Part shown: piece by piece, positions 16,954-25,577 of the stretch
Position numbering within the stretch: position 1 is the stretch's first letter
How the letters are laid out: each line of letters opens with the position of its first letter
Source: an uncultured Eggerthellaceae bacterium
GTDB taxonomy: Bacteria; Actinomycetota; Coriobacteriia; Coriobacteriales; Eggerthellaceae
NCBI GenBank assembly: GCA_947566075.1
Contig: CANOIM010000002.1
Span: forward strand, 1-64,000
Direction of reading: 5' to 3'
DNA: 64,000 bases
The notes under the pieces: model-generated
The model's database searches: none
Told to the model about the DNA's origin: nothing
The model's input: the letters and a program-made list of their open reading frames with translations, nothing else
Program-made: the position numbers and the translations under genes

Positions 16954-17202
16954 ATGGTAGATAAAGAACAGGTCAAAGAGGTGCTCGATGCGGTCCGCCC
17001 TTCCCTTCAAGCTGATGGCGGAGATGTAGCCCTGGTGGAAGTGACGGATGATGGCGTGGTCTACGTTGAGCTCCAAGGCGCCTGCAAGGGTTGCCCCATG
17101 TCTCAGATGACCCTGGCCAACGGCATCGAGCGCATCCTGAAGGAGCGCGTCGAAGGCGTGGTGGCCGTCCGTCCGGCTGATGACCCGATGGCCGCCTTCT
17201 AA
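16954..17202 (+). CDS. NifU C-terminal domain iron-sulfur scaffold protein
   Basis: 82 aa, a single NifU-C domain. Shows LQADGGDVALVEV followed by GACKGCPMSQMTLANGIE, with the CxxC that carries a transient Fe-S cluster. Likely delivers clusters to apo-proteins, fitting an anaerobe with many FeS enzymes. SD AAGGAGG. Own transcript, ended by the hairpin at 17233-17260. Confidence 0.93.
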   Translation: MVDKEQVKEVLDAVRPSLQADGGDVALVEVTDDGVVYVELQGACKGCPMSQMTLANGIERILKERVEGVVAVRPADDPMAAF

Positions 17203-17232
17203 GACGGCCAAGCGCACTTGCTCGTTCGAAGG

Positions 17233-17260
17233 ACGCCTGCTTTTGTGCAGGCGTCTTCTC
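17233..17260 (+). terminator. Terminator after the NifU-like gene
   Basis: ACGCCTGC (17233-17240) pairs with GCAGGCGT (17247-17254), 6-nt loop TTTTGT, followed by CTTCTC. Confidence 0.6.
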
Positions 17261-17286
17261 TATAGGGTGGTTCAGGAGGTATCTGG

Positions 17287-17577
17287 ATGACAGCATGTTG
17301 GGAGATGCGCGGCTGCGATGAGGAGATGGCGGGGCGCTGCCCTCACAACATCCCCGGTGAGCCGTGCCCGGCCGATTGCCGTTTCGCTGCATGCCTGCGC
17401 GAGACCCATGTGGTCTGCGAGGACTTGGGCGTGCTTCTGAATCCTGAGCGGGACTACGACATGGCTGTCAAGGAGATCTGCCGCTTCTGCGAATTCTTCT
17501 TGGTGAATGGGCCTCATATCAAAGACCGTCCGGAGGGGTTCAGGCGCCAGGGCAACCCCAACCGGTTCCTTCTTTGA
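17287..17577 (+). CDS. Cysteine-rich 96-aa protein of unknown function
   Basis: Not recognised with certainty. Nine Cys fall in the first 70 residues (CWEMRGC, RCPHN, PCPADCRFAAC, VVC, ICRFC), enough to bind one or two metal or FeS sites. Cytosolic, no signal. SD CAGGAGG precedes the ATG. The Cys arrangement suggests a small metal-binding or FeS protein. Confidence 0.72.
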   Translation: MTACWEMRGCDEEMAGRCPHNIPGEPCPADCRFAACLRETHVVCEDLGVLLNPERDYDMAVKEICRFCEFFLVNGPHIKDRPEGFRRQGNPNRFLL

Positions 17578-17667
17578 CAGAAGGGGAACATGAACCCATG
17601 GGGTGTCCAAGCGCTTCTCCTCCTCGGGTAGAATCATCGAAGATGAGCTACCGTAAAGGAGGGGGTC

Positions 17668-17904
17668 ATGGCGAATTACGACCATATCATGATCTGCCCA
17701 TCCTGCGGTGCGCGGGATCTGAACCTCTTGGATTACACCTCTCTCATGGTGTTGAAGCCCCAGATGGGGCTCTTCACCATCGTGTGCCCCAGTTGTCAGG
17801 CGAAGGTGACCTCCATCCAGCCCATCCCAGCGGATCTGGAGCCTTCTATCGCCCAAGCGGCCGAGATGCTGGGCGCAGGAATGGGGCACGACTTGTTCCG
17901 ATGA
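17668..17904 (+). CDS. Small two-CxxC zinc-ribbon protein
   Basis: 78 aa. CPSC near residue 10 and CPSC near residue 41 frame a zinc ribbon; the rest is a short amphipathic helix ending GAGMGHDLFR. SD AAGGAGGGGG. Twelve bp before lgt, so probably cotranscribed. Function unknown. Confidence 0.72.
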   Translation: MANYDHIMICPSCGARDLNLLDYTSLMVLKPQMGLFTIVCPSCQAKVTSIQPIPADLEPSIAQAAEMLGAGMGHDLFR

Positions 17905-17916
17905 GGGCCTGAAGCC

Positions 17917-18738
17917 ATGTTGAATGCCCTCTATCAGGCTTTGGATCCGGTGGCGCTCAGCCTGGGACCTCTGGTCATCCGGTGGTATGGCATCGCCTAT
18001 CTGGTGGGCTTCCTCTTAGCGGCCTTCATCATCTATCGGGTGGCGCGTCACTGGAAGCTCTCCGTTGATGTGGATTCCCTCCTGACCATCATGATCTGCG
18101 TGATAGCGGGCATCCTCTTGGGTGCGCGCTTGGGCTACTGCCTGTTCTATGGTCAGGGCTACTACCTTGAGAATCCGCTCAAGATGCTGGCCTTCAACGA
18201 AGGGGGGATGAGCTTCCATGGAGGGCTCGTGGGTGCGCTCATCGCCGGTGTGGTGGCCGCGAAGCTCACGCACATCCCCTATCTCACCTTGGCTGACCTG
18301 GGAGCCATCGCTGCTCCGGTGGGGCTCTTCTTCGGTCGGTTGGCGAATTTCGTGAACGGGGAGCTCTGGGGTGCGCCCACGGATCTGCCCTGGGGCGTGG
18401 TCTTCGGTGGTGCGGCAGGGGATATGCCCCGCCATCCTTCCCAGCTCTACGAGGCGCTCCTCGAGGGCATCGTCATCTTCTGCATTCTTCTGGTCTTGGC
18501 GCGCAAGGTGCCACCGCGCCCTCGGGGGACCTTCATCGGCATCTTCCTCATCCTCTACGGGGCATTCCGCATCCTCATAGAATTCGTGCGTCAGCCCGAT
18601 GCGCAGCTGGGCTATCTCTTCGGGGATTGGCTCACCATGGGCATGGTGCTATCAGTGCCCCTTGTCCTGGTGGGGGTTGCTCTGCTGTCCTACGCACGCA
18701 TCCGCCAGCTACCCGAAGAGGGCACCACCGCTTTGTGA
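17917..18738 (+). CDS. lgt: Prolipoprotein diacylglyceryl transferase
   Basis: 273 aa, seven predicted TM helices. Signature GRLANFVNGELWG (the Lgt motif with essential Arg and Asn) and the N-terminal RWYGIAYLVGF. It moves a diacylglyceryl group from phosphatidylglycerol to the lipobox Cys of prelipoproteins. Confidence 0.97.
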   Translation: MLNALYQALDPVALSLGPLVIRWYGIAYLVGFLLAAFIIYRVARHWKLSVDVDSLLTIMICVIAGILLGARLGYCLFYGQGYYLENPLKMLAFNEGGMSFHGGLVGALIAGVVAAKLTHIPYLTLADLGAIAAPVGLFFGRLANFVNGELWGAPTDLPWGVVFGGAAGDMPRHPSQLYEALLEGIVIFCILLVLARKVPPRPRGTFIGIFLILYGAFRILIEFVRQPDAQLGYLFGDWLTMGMVLSVPLVLVGVALLSYARIRQLPEEGTTAL

Positions 18739-18850
18739 CATGCGCTCCTGCGCAACGAAAGCATGACAGGGGAAGCGTTCTGCTCGCCTCTGGTATCGTG
18801 TTGACCTAGCATGGCAGCCAGCCATAGTCCGAAGAAGGAAGGGGAACATC

Positions 18851-19231
18851 ATGCAAGTGAAGTTCTATAAGTGCGAGCATTGCGGCAACATAGCGGTGAA
18901 GGTCTATGATTCTGGCGTGCCGCTGGTCTGCTGTGGAGAACCCATGGTAGAGCTCATCCCTGATACCGTGGATGCTTCCCTGGAGAAGCACGTGCCCGCC
19001 GTCACCATCGAAGGCAACCATGTCCATGTGAACATCGGCAGCATCGACCATCCTATGGAGCCTGAGCACTACATCCAGTTCATCTGCCTGGTCAAGGATG
19101 CGGGCTATGAGATCCATCCGCTCAAGCCAGGAGATGCTCCCTCCACTGACTTCTATCTGGGCGAAGGGGAGGCTCCGCGGGAGGTCTATGAGTTCTGCAA
19201 CATTCACGGTCTTTGGAAGACAGACCTGTGA
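18851..19231 (+). CDS. dfx: Desulfoferrodoxin (superoxide reductase)
   Basis: 126 aa. N-terminal desulforedoxin domain with four Cys for the rubredoxin-type iron (CEHCG...VCCGE), then the superoxide reductase domain with His/Cys ligands of the catalytic iron: EKHVP, DHPMEPEHYI and CNIHGLWK. Reduces superoxide to peroxide without making oxygen, typical of anaerobes. SD AAGGAAGGGG. Monocistronic or with rpmE downstream. Confidence 0.96.
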   Translation: MQVKFYKCEHCGNIAVKVYDSGVPLVCCGEPMVELIPDTVDASLEKHVPAVTIEGNHVHVNIGSIDHPMEPEHYIQFICLVKDAGYEIHPLKPGDAPSTDFYLGEGEAPREVYEFCNIHGLWKTDL

Positions 19232-19302
19232 TTTATGGTATCATCGTTCGGCTTGTTTGAGCCTTGGTCGGAAACCAAGGCATGACCTCAAGGAGTTGAA
19301 CG

Positions 19303-19773
19303 ATGAAGAAGGATATCCATCCGGATTACATGGATTGCACGGTCCGTTGCAGCTGCGGCAACGAATTCGTGACCCGTTCCACCAAGCCTGAGCTGCGCAT
19401 CGACATCTGCAACGTGTGTCATCCGTTCTACACGGGCACCCAGAAGCTGATCGATACGGGCGGTCGCGTCCAGCGCTTCGCTGACAGGTTCGGCTCCGCT
19501 TCTGACGCTGTGGCTCAGCGTGAGGCAGCCAAGAAGGCGGAACGCGCAGCCAAGGTGGCCGAACGCGAGGCAGCCAAGAAGGCTGAGCGCGAAGCCAAGG
19601 CCAAGGAAAAGGAAGAGCGCGCCGCCAAGTACGCTGAAGCGGCTGCCAAGAAGGCCGCTGAGGCGGAGACTCAGGCGGAAGATGCCGCTGTTGAGGCTGA
19701 GACTGCTGAGGTTGAGGCTCAGGTAGAGGAAGCCCAAGCCGAAGAGGCCCAAGCGGCGGAGGCAGCGGAGTAG
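19303..19773 (+). CDS. rpmE: 50S ribosomal protein L31 with long charged extension
   Basis: 156 aa against about 70 for typical L31. Residues 1-68 are a standard Cys-containing, zinc-type L31 (MKKDIHPDYMDCTVRCSCGN, ICNVCHPFYTG). Residues 69-156 are a low-complexity Ala/Lys/Glu helix with repeated REAAKKAER units that becomes strongly acidic towards the end, probably a long helix or coiled coil. SD AAGGAG. A terminator at 19801-19835 follows. Confidence 0.95.
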   Translation: MKKDIHPDYMDCTVRCSCGNEFVTRSTKPELRIDICNVCHPFYTGTQKLIDTGGRVQRFADRFGSASDAVAQREAAKKAERAAKVAEREAAKKAEREAKAKEKEERAAKYAEAAAKKAAEAETQAEDAAVEAETAEVEAQVEEAQAEEAQAAEAAE

Positions 19774-19800
19774 GAGCCCTCATCCGAGAGAGCTTTGATA

Positions 19801-19835
19801 GGGCAGCTGGCATCCGGTCAGCTGCCCTTTCTCTT
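19801..19835 (+). terminator. Terminator after rpmE
   Basis: GGGCAGCTG (19801-19809) pairs with CAGCTGCCC (19819-19827), followed by TTTCTCTT. Confidence 0.8.
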
Positions 19836-19848
19836 AGGAGGGGGCTTT

Positions 19849-19883
19849 CCTTGGGCAAGGGCATGATAGGGCCTTGCCCAAGG
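19849..19883 (+). promoter_or_regulatory. 12-bp inverted repeat in the glnA leader
   Basis: CCTTGGGCAAGG (19849-19860) and CCTTGCCCAAGG (19872-19883) are exact inverse copies with an 11-nt spacer, 28 bp before the glnA start. There is no U-tract, so an attenuator, mRNA-stabilising hairpin or operator is more likely than a terminator. Confidence 0.5.
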
Positions 19884-19911
19884 CCATCATCAAAGAGAGC
19901 GGGAGGCGTGG

Positions 19912-21243
19912 ATGTCAGAGAGCGTGAACCCTCAAGTGGATTACGTGTGCAGGAACATCGAGAGCCGGGATGTGCATTTCATCCGATGTTGGTTCACTGA
20001 TGTCCTGGGAGCCATGAAATCCTTCGCGGTGGTGCCAGGGGAGATAGAGAATGCCTTCACCGAGGGCATGGCCTTCGATAGCAGCTGCATCAAGGGCTTC
20101 ACTGACGCTGATGAGCCCGATGCGCTGGCCTTCCCAGACCCAACCACCTTCCAGGTGCTTCCCTGGCGGCCTCAGACCGATGCGGTGGCGCGGATGTTCT
20201 GCGATATCAAGCTGCCCGATGGTCAGCCCTTTGACGGGGACCCCCGCCATATCCTAGAGCAGGTGATAGCGAAGGCGGCCGATGCGGGCTTCTCGCCCAC
20301 CCTAGGGGCGGAATTGGAGTTCTACTACTTCAAGGATGCTGAGAGCGCTGCGCCCTTGGATGCGGGCAGCTACTTCGATCTGACCTCGTTGGACTACGCC
20401 TCTGACCTGCGCCGAGATACGGTGCTCACCCTTGAGCGCATGGGCATTCCGGTGAAGTACTCCCACCATGAGCTGGGGAACTCCCAACATGAGATAGACC
20501 TGCGCGCCACTGACGCGCTGGCCATGGCAGATTCGGTCATGACCTACAAGCTGGTGGTGAAGGAGATCGCCGCCAAGCACGGCGTGTTCGCCTCTTTCAT
20601 GCCCAAGCCCTTGAATGGGCAGCCGGGAAGCGGCATGAAGGTGCACATGAGCCTATTCGACGAAGAGGGCAACAACGCCTTCTTCGCTCCCGATGACGCC
20701 AAAGGCTGGGGGCTCTCCGCTGTTGCTCAAGGGTTCATGGCTGGCATCCTAGACCACGCCAAAGAGCTCTCCCTCATCACGAACCAATACGTCAATTCCT
20801 ATAAGCGCTTGACCGCCGATGAGCTGGCACCTACGAAGATCGCTTGGACGCGGTCCAACCGAGAGGCCATCATGCGCGTCCCCGCCTATCGTCCGGGGAG
20901 CGCCGAGACCTGCCGGTTGGTGATGCGCAACCCCGATGTGGCCTGCAATCCCTATCTGAGCTTCGCCGCTCTTCTGGCTGCGGGGTTGGATGGGATCCAG
21001 CGCTCTCTTGCCTTGCCCGAACCCTGCGAAGCGGCTCAGGCGGTGGGCGGTTGCCATGGCTGCGGCGTCCTGCCCCAGAACCTGGGAGAGGCCATCGAGG
21101 CCTTCGCCGCCAGCAGCCTCATGAAGGAGACGCTGGGGGAGCACACCCATGGCTTCTTGGTCAGGTCGAAGACAGAGGAATGGAAACGCTATCAGGCCAC
21201 TGTCACCCAATGGGAGACCGATCGGCTCTTGGCGGTGCTCTGA
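19912..21243 (+). CDS. glnA: Glutamine synthetase, type I
   Basis: 443 aa. Makes glutamine from glutamate, ammonia and ATP. GSI signatures: EGMAFDSSCIKGF, LGAELEFYYF, the QPGSGMKVHMSLF ATP-binding region, NPYLSFAALLAAGLDG and RPGSAETCRL. Length and the lack of a clear adenylylation-site loop suggest the feedback-regulated GSI-alpha type. SD GGGAGG. An atypical regulator follows after 1 bp. Confidence 0.96.
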   Translation: MSESVNPQVDYVCRNIESRDVHFIRCWFTDVLGAMKSFAVVPGEIENAFTEGMAFDSSCIKGFTDADEPDALAFPDPTTFQVLPWRPQTDAVARMFCDIKLPDGQPFDGDPRHILEQVIAKAADAGFSPTLGAELEFYYFKDAESAAPLDAGSYFDLTSLDYASDLRRDTVLTLERMGIPVKYSHHELGNSQHEIDLRATDALAMADSVMTYKLVVKEIAAKHGVFASFMPKPLNGQPGSGMKVHMSLFDEEGNNAFFAPDDAKGWGLSAVAQGFMAGILDHAKELSLITNQYVNSYKRLTADELAPTKIAWTRSNREAIMRVPAYRPGSAETCRLVMRNPDVACNPYLSFAALLAAGLDGIQRSLALPEPCEAAQAVGGCHGCGVLPQNLGEAIEAFAASSLMKETLGEHTHGFLVRSKTEEWKRYQATVTQWETDRLLAVL

Positions 21244-21244
21244 G

Positions 21245-21913
21245 ATGCGTAAGTCAGTCATATTCCTGGCAGATTCCCTGGACAACGCCCAGCGGTTCAA
21301 GCGCGTCTTGGGCACCATGGATGTTTCCGTGGTGGCTGGCTCTTGCCAGCAAGCGCGTCGGTTGCTCCAATCCAACCCCTCCTGTGATCTAATCATCCTG
21401 GAAGCTCGGGGGGATGTAAGCGGTCAGATAGGGCTCGTGGAGGAGATGCTGGCCGAGGAGGAATCCTCTTCGCTGCTGGTCATCCTGGACCAAGCTGACC
21501 TTGCCGCCTTCCGGCTACCGGTGCAGACTCGGGCTGATTTCGTGGTGACAGACGCCTCTGAGGAGGAGTGCGCCACCCGTATTCGACAGCTGCTCTGGCC
21601 GGGCAATGAATCCAGCACCTCGGATTTCATCGCCGTTGATAGCATGACGGTGAACCTGGCCACCTACCAGGTCAAGGTGGGGGGAGAGCCGCTGGACCTC
21701 ACCTATTTGGAATACGCGCTGCTCGTGTTCCTCGTCACCCATCCGGGGCGCACCTATTCGCGCGATACGCTGCTGCGTCGGGTTTGGGGATTCGATTACT
21801 ATGGCGGGTCCAGGACCGTGGACGTCCACGTCCGGCGCGTCCGCGCCAAGCTGGGGCCTGAGCTGGCCCAGCATCTGGAAACGGTGCGCGGCGTGGGCTA
21901 TCTCTGGTCCTGA
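21245..21913 (+). CDS. OmpR-family response regulator with atypical receiver, GlnR-like
   Basis: 222 aa. C-terminal winged-helix DNA-binding domain (about 130-222) with LTYLEYALLVFLVTHPGR and TVDVHVRRVRAKLG. The receiver-like N-terminus is degenerate: Glu53 (LIILEAR) stands where the phosphoacceptor Asp should be, and the conserved Lys is missing (RADFVVTDA). No kinase gene is adjacent. Placement directly after glnA, and the phosphorylation-independent receiver, recall actinobacterial GlnR, so nitrogen control is inferred. Start ATG one base after the glnA stop. Confidence 0.85.
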   Translation: MRKSVIFLADSLDNAQRFKRVLGTMDVSVVAGSCQQARRLLQSNPSCDLIILEARGDVSGQIGLVEEMLAEEESSSLLVILDQADLAAFRLPVQTRADFVVTDASEEECATRIRQLLWPGNESSTSDFIAVDSMTVNLATYQVKVGGEPLDLTYLEYALLVFLVTHPGRTYSRDTLLRRVWGFDYYGGSRTVDVHVRRVRAKLGPELAQHLETVRGVGYLWS

Positions 21914-21937
21914 TCGCGCGGGGAAGAAGGGAAGATC

Positions 21938-24565
21938 ATGCCCAAGACCGTAGCCGTCATCGATGGCAATTCGCTCATGCATCGGGCCTACCATGCCATC
22001 CAGACGCCCATGTCAGCCCAAGACGGCACGCCCACCAACGCCGTATTCGGATTCCTGCAGATGCTCTGCAAATTCGCTGAGGATGCTAAACCCGATGCGG
22101 TGATCTGCGCCTTCGATGCCGGTAAGCCGGAGTTCCGCATGGCAGAGATGCCCGAATACAAGGCCCAGCGGCCGAAGATGGACGATGAGCTCCATGTCCA
22201 GTTCCCCATCATCCAGGAGCTTCTCCAAGCCATGCGCATCCCGGTGGTGAAGGTGCCCGGGTGGGAGGGGGATGACATCCTTGGGACCATCGCCGCCCGG
22301 GATGAGCAGCTGGGATTCCAAACGCTGCTGGTCACCGGAGACAAGGATGCCTGTCAGCTGGCAACGGACCTCACCCGCATCGTCACCACCAAGAAGGGCA
22401 TCACCGATGTGGTGGTCTTCGGCCCCGATGAGGTCATGGAGAAATACGGCGTGACCCCCCAGCAATTCACTGACTTCCTGGGGCTCATGGGAGATTCCTC
22501 AGACAACATCCCCGGGGTTCCCGGCATCGGCCCGAAGAGCGCAACGAAGCTCTTGGAGCGGTTCGGCTCCATCGAAGGGGTCTATGAGCACATCCATGAG
22601 CTCAAGGGAAAGCAGCGGCAGAACCTGGAGGAGAACGAGCAGATAGCCTACCTCAGCCGTCAGATAGCCACCATCGTCCGGGATCTGGATTTCCCGCTGG
22701 ATATCGAAGGAGCTTCCTTTCCGGCCTTCGAAGCCGTTGAGGTGCAGGAGGCCTTCGACCACTATCAGCTCAAGAGCCCCTTGGCCCGGGTCCTAGGCTT
22801 GATCCATGAGGAAGCGGTGGTACCTGCCATCACCCTTGATGCCGGTGAGCGGTGGGACGCGAATGCATGGCAGAGCCATGTGGATGAGGCCATAGCCCAA
22901 GGCTCCTGTGTGGGCGTGGCCTTCGCCCGAGGTGATACGGACACCATCTTCGGTCAGACCATCCAGATGGCCCTGGCGTTCGAAGGCGGCCATGTGCTAT
23001 TGGATGATGCTTCTGCCCGTGAGGCGGCCGCCTACCTCATCAAGCATGCCCCCTTCGCCGTATTGGACCTCAAAGGCTTGCTGCAGATATCCTTCCCACC
23101 GGATACCTCCCAAGAGGCTACGGTGAGCCCTGATGAGCTCTTCGGCCACCAGGGGTTCAGCCTCTCTTTGGCGGGGTATGTTCTGGAATCTACGGTGAGC
23201 TCCTACACCTACGAGGGGCTCAGCCAGCGCTTCTTAGGCGGAGAGCTTCCGGCGTTCGAGGAGGGCCAAGAGGCGCTTCCTCTCCAAGCGGAGGTCTGCC
23301 GTCTTCTGAAGCCCAAGCTGGAAGAGGCCCTTCAACAAGACGGATCCGAGAAGGTCTATGAAGACATAGACCTCCCGTTGGTCAGCGTGCTGACCATCAT
23401 GGAACGCACGGGCGTGTCCATCGATGTGGACCGCTTGCGCGCCATGGGTGAGGATGCCCAAGAGCGCTTGAGCCAGCTCTCTGATGCCATCTATCAGGCG
23501 GCGGGGGAGGAGTTCAACATCGATTCCCCCAAGCAGCTCTCCCATATCCTCTTCGAGGTGATGGGGCTCAAACCCCTCAAGAAGAACTCCCGAGGCTATT
23601 CCACGGATGCCAGCGTGCTGCGGGAGCTGGCGAAGACCGAAGCGGTGGCCAGCGACGTTCTGGCCTACCGGGAGCTTGCCAAGATCAAGGGCACTTACAT
23701 AGACAGCCTGCCGAAGATGCGGGCAGGGGACGGGCGGTTGCATACGGTGTTCCATGAGACGGTGACCGCCACGGGCAGGCTCTCCTCTTCTGACCCGAAC
23801 CTGCAGAACATCCCCGTGCGCACTGATTTCGGTCGTCGGATCCGGGAGTGCTTCATCCCCTTGGATAGCAAGAGCGTCTTCTTGGCGGCGGACTACTCTC
23901 AGATAGAGCTGAGGTTGTTGGCTCATCTCTCCGGGGATGAGCACCTCATCCAGGCATTCCGCTCCGGAGAGGATTTCCATGCCAGTACCGCGGCTCATGT
24001 GAACGGCATCGCCCCTGATCAGGTCACCCCAGAGCTGCGCAGCCGGGCGAAGGCGGTCAATTTCGGCATCGTCTACGGACAGCAGGCCTATGGCTTGTCC
24101 CAGACCTTGGATATCCCCCAATCCGAAGCGGCTGAGATGATCCGCGCCTATTTCGAGGCTTACCCTCAGGTGCGGGCTTTCTTGGATGGCATCGTGGAGG
24201 AGGCGGCGAAGACGGGCTATGCCGAGACCATGTTCGGCCGCAAGCGACGCATCCCGGAGCTCAAGTCCTCCAACCGCAACGTACGCGCCCAAGGGGAGCG
24301 CACGGCCATGAATCATCCCATGCAGGGGGCTGCGGCGGACATCATCAAGATGGCCATGGTAGAGGTGGAGCGGCGTTTGCGCGAGGGCGGTTTCGCTTCT
24401 TCCATGATCTTGCAGGTTCATGACGAACTGGATTTCTCCGTGGTGCAGGAAGAGGTGGACGCGCTCGCAGCCATGGTCAAGGAGGTCATGGAAGGGGTCG
24501 CACATCTGGAGGTGCCCCTGATGGTGGATGTGCGCTGGGCCCCGAACTGGGCCGAGGCCCACTGA
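21938..24565 (+). CDS. polA: DNA polymerase I
   Basis: 875 aa. Domains: 5'-3' exonuclease (1-290, with GWEGDDILGT and the helix-hairpin-helix VPGIGPKSATKLL), a 3'-5' exonuclease-like domain (about 300-480) lacking the DxE catalytic motif and so probably without proofreading, and the polymerase (about 490-875) with DPNLQNIPVRT, AADYSQIELRLL (Asp near 652) and VHDELDF. Repair and Okazaki processing. Starts 24 bp after the regulator gene. Confidence 0.97.
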   Translation: MPKTVAVIDGNSLMHRAYHAIQTPMSAQDGTPTNAVFGFLQMLCKFAEDAKPDAVICAFDAGKPEFRMAEMPEYKAQRPKMDDELHVQFPIIQELLQAMRIPVVKVPGWEGDDILGTIAARDEQLGFQTLLVTGDKDACQLATDLTRIVTTKKGITDVVVFGPDEVMEKYGVTPQQFTDFLGLMGDSSDNIPGVPGIGPKSATKLLERFGSIEGVYEHIHELKGKQRQNLEENEQIAYLSRQIATIVRDLDFPLDIEGASFPAFEAVEVQEAFDHYQLKSPLARVLGLIHEEAVVPAITLDAGERWDANAWQSHVDEAIAQGSCVGVAFARGDTDTIFGQTIQMALAFEGGHVLLDDASAREAAAYLIKHAPFAVLDLKGLLQISFPPDTSQEATVSPDELFGHQGFSLSLAGYVLESTVSSYTYEGLSQRFLGGELPAFEEGQEALPLQAEVCRLLKPKLEEALQQDGSEKVYEDIDLPLVSVLTIMERTGVSIDVDRLRAMGEDAQERLSQLSDAIYQAAGEEFNIDSPKQLSHILFEVMGLKPLKKNSRGYSTDASVLRELAKTEAVASDVLAYRELAKIKGTYIDSLPKMRAGDGRLHTVFHETVTATGRLSSSDPNLQNIPVRTDFGRRIRECFIPLDSKSVFLAADYSQIELRLLAHLSGDEHLIQAFRSGEDFHASTAAHVNGIAPDQVTPELRSRAKAVNFGIVYGQQAYGLSQTLDIPQSEAAEMIRAYFEAYPQVRAFLDGIVEEAAKTGYAETMFGRKRRIPELKSSNRNVRAQGERTAMNHPMQGAAADIIKMAMVEVERRLREGGFASSMILQVHDELDFSVVQEEVDALAAMVKEVMEGVAHLEVPLMVDVRWAPNWAEAH

Positions 24566-24656
24566 TCGCTTCCCTGGGGCCTTGAGGTAGAGGTGAGGCG
24601 CTGGGCCTTCCGGAGCCTCCGTTCGGGAAAATTCGCTCTTTGGGGCAGATGACCGG

Positions 24657-24685
24657 TTGACGAGGGCGCTGCCCATTGGTAGGAT
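24657..24685 (+). promoter_or_regulatory. Promoter for rplU-rpmA
   Basis: TTGACG (24657-24662), 17-bp spacer, TAGGAT (24680-24685), 40 bp before the rplU start. Confidence 0.65.
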
Positions 24686-24724
24686 AACGCCTTGCGTTTA
24701 GACACTTTCAAGGAGTAAACATCA

Positions 24725-25228
24725 ATGTATGCGATCGTGAAGACAGGCGGCAAGCAGTACAAGGTCGCCCTTGGAGACAAGCTCAATATCGAGAAGATCC
24801 CTGCTGAAGTGGGTGATACGGTAGAGCTTCAGACCATCTGCGTGGTTGACGGCAAGGATGTGCAGGTCAAGGCCGAAGAGGCCGCCAAGACCAAGGTGCA
24901 GGCCGTGGTAGTGGAGCAGTTCAAGGACAAGAAGGTCATCGTCTTCAAGTTCAAGAAGCGCAAGAACTACAAGCGCAAGCGCGGTCATAGGCAGAACCTC
25001 ACCCGCATCCAGATCGTCCAGATCGGCTCTGAGAAGTTCAAGGAGCCTGCGAAGAAGGCTTCCAAGGCTGCACCCAAGAAGGATGCGGATGCGAAGGCTG
25101 CCAAGGCTGAGAAAGAAGCCGCTCCCAAGGCGGAGAAGAAGCCCGCAGCGAAGAAGGCGGCACCCAAGAAGGCGGCAGATAAGCCCGCAGACAAGGCAGC
25201 TGACGCGGCTGCTGATAAGACCGAATAG
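24725..25228 (+). CDS. rplU: 50S ribosomal protein L21 with basic C-terminal extension
   Basis: 167 aa against about 103 usual. Residues 1-104 are canonical L21 (MYAIVKTGGKQYKVALGDKL, KRKRGHRQNLTRIQI). The remaining ~60 residues are a Lys/Ala/Pro-rich tail (KKPAAKKAAPKKAADKPADK) resembling histone-H1-like tails. SD AAGGAG. rpmA follows after 19 bp. Confidence 0.96.
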   Translation: MYAIVKTGGKQYKVALGDKLNIEKIPAEVGDTVELQTICVVDGKDVQVKAEEAAKTKVQAVVVEQFKDKKVIVFKFKKRKNYKRKRGHRQNLTRIQIVQIGSEKFKEPAKKASKAAPKKDADAKAAKAEKEAAPKAEKKPAAKKAAPKKAADKPADKAADAAADKTE

Positions 25229-25247
25229 CATCACGGAGGTATGACAG

Positions 25248-25505
25248 ATGGCACACAAGAAAGGCCTCGGATCCACTCGAAACGGCCGTGATTCCCATGC
25301 GAAGCGCCTGGGCTGCAAGATGTTCGCAGGCCAGAAGGTCAAGGCGGGCAACGTCATCGTCCGTCAGCGCGGCACCCACTTCCATCCTGGTGACAACGTG
25401 GGCCGCGGCAGCGACGACACCCTGTTCGCCCTGTGCGATGGCATCCTGAAGTACACGCGCGGTGACAAGCGCAAGGTGCATGTCATCCCTGAGGTCCAAG
25501 CCTAG
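25248..25505 (+). CDS. rpmA: 50S ribosomal protein L27
   Basis: 85 aa. MAHKKGLGSTRNGRDSHAKRLG and GNVIVRQRGTHFHPGDNVG are the L27 signature; the mature N-terminus reaches the peptidyl transferase centre. No Firmicutes-type cleavable N-terminal extension. SD GGAGG. Confidence 0.98.
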   Translation: MAHKKGLGSTRNGRDSHAKRLGCKMFAGQKVKAGNVIVRQRGTHFHPGDNVGRGSDDTLFALCDGILKYTRGDKRKVHVIPEVQA

Positions 25506-25538
25506 CGTGGGCTGCAGGTAGGTCATAGGCAATGGCAA

Positions 25539-25560
25539 AGCCCTCGGAAGAGGGCTTTTT
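25539..25560 (+). terminator. Terminator between rpmA and obgE
   Basis: AGCCCTC pairs with GAGGGCT across a 4-nt loop, followed by TTTTTC. Only 17 bp separate its end from the obgE start, so some read-through or a promoter inside is needed for obgE. Confidence 0.75.
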
Positions 25561-25577
25561 CTTTAAGGAGCTCCATC

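Noticed and set aside
17574..17912. Plus-strand frame of 112 codons overlapping the small zinc-ribbon gene
   Set aside because: The other frame has a strong SD and a CxxC pair motif; this one has biased, motif-free translation.
23234..24676. Minus-strand open frame of 480 codons under polA
   Set aside because: Shadow of polA; no RBS or recognisable protein.
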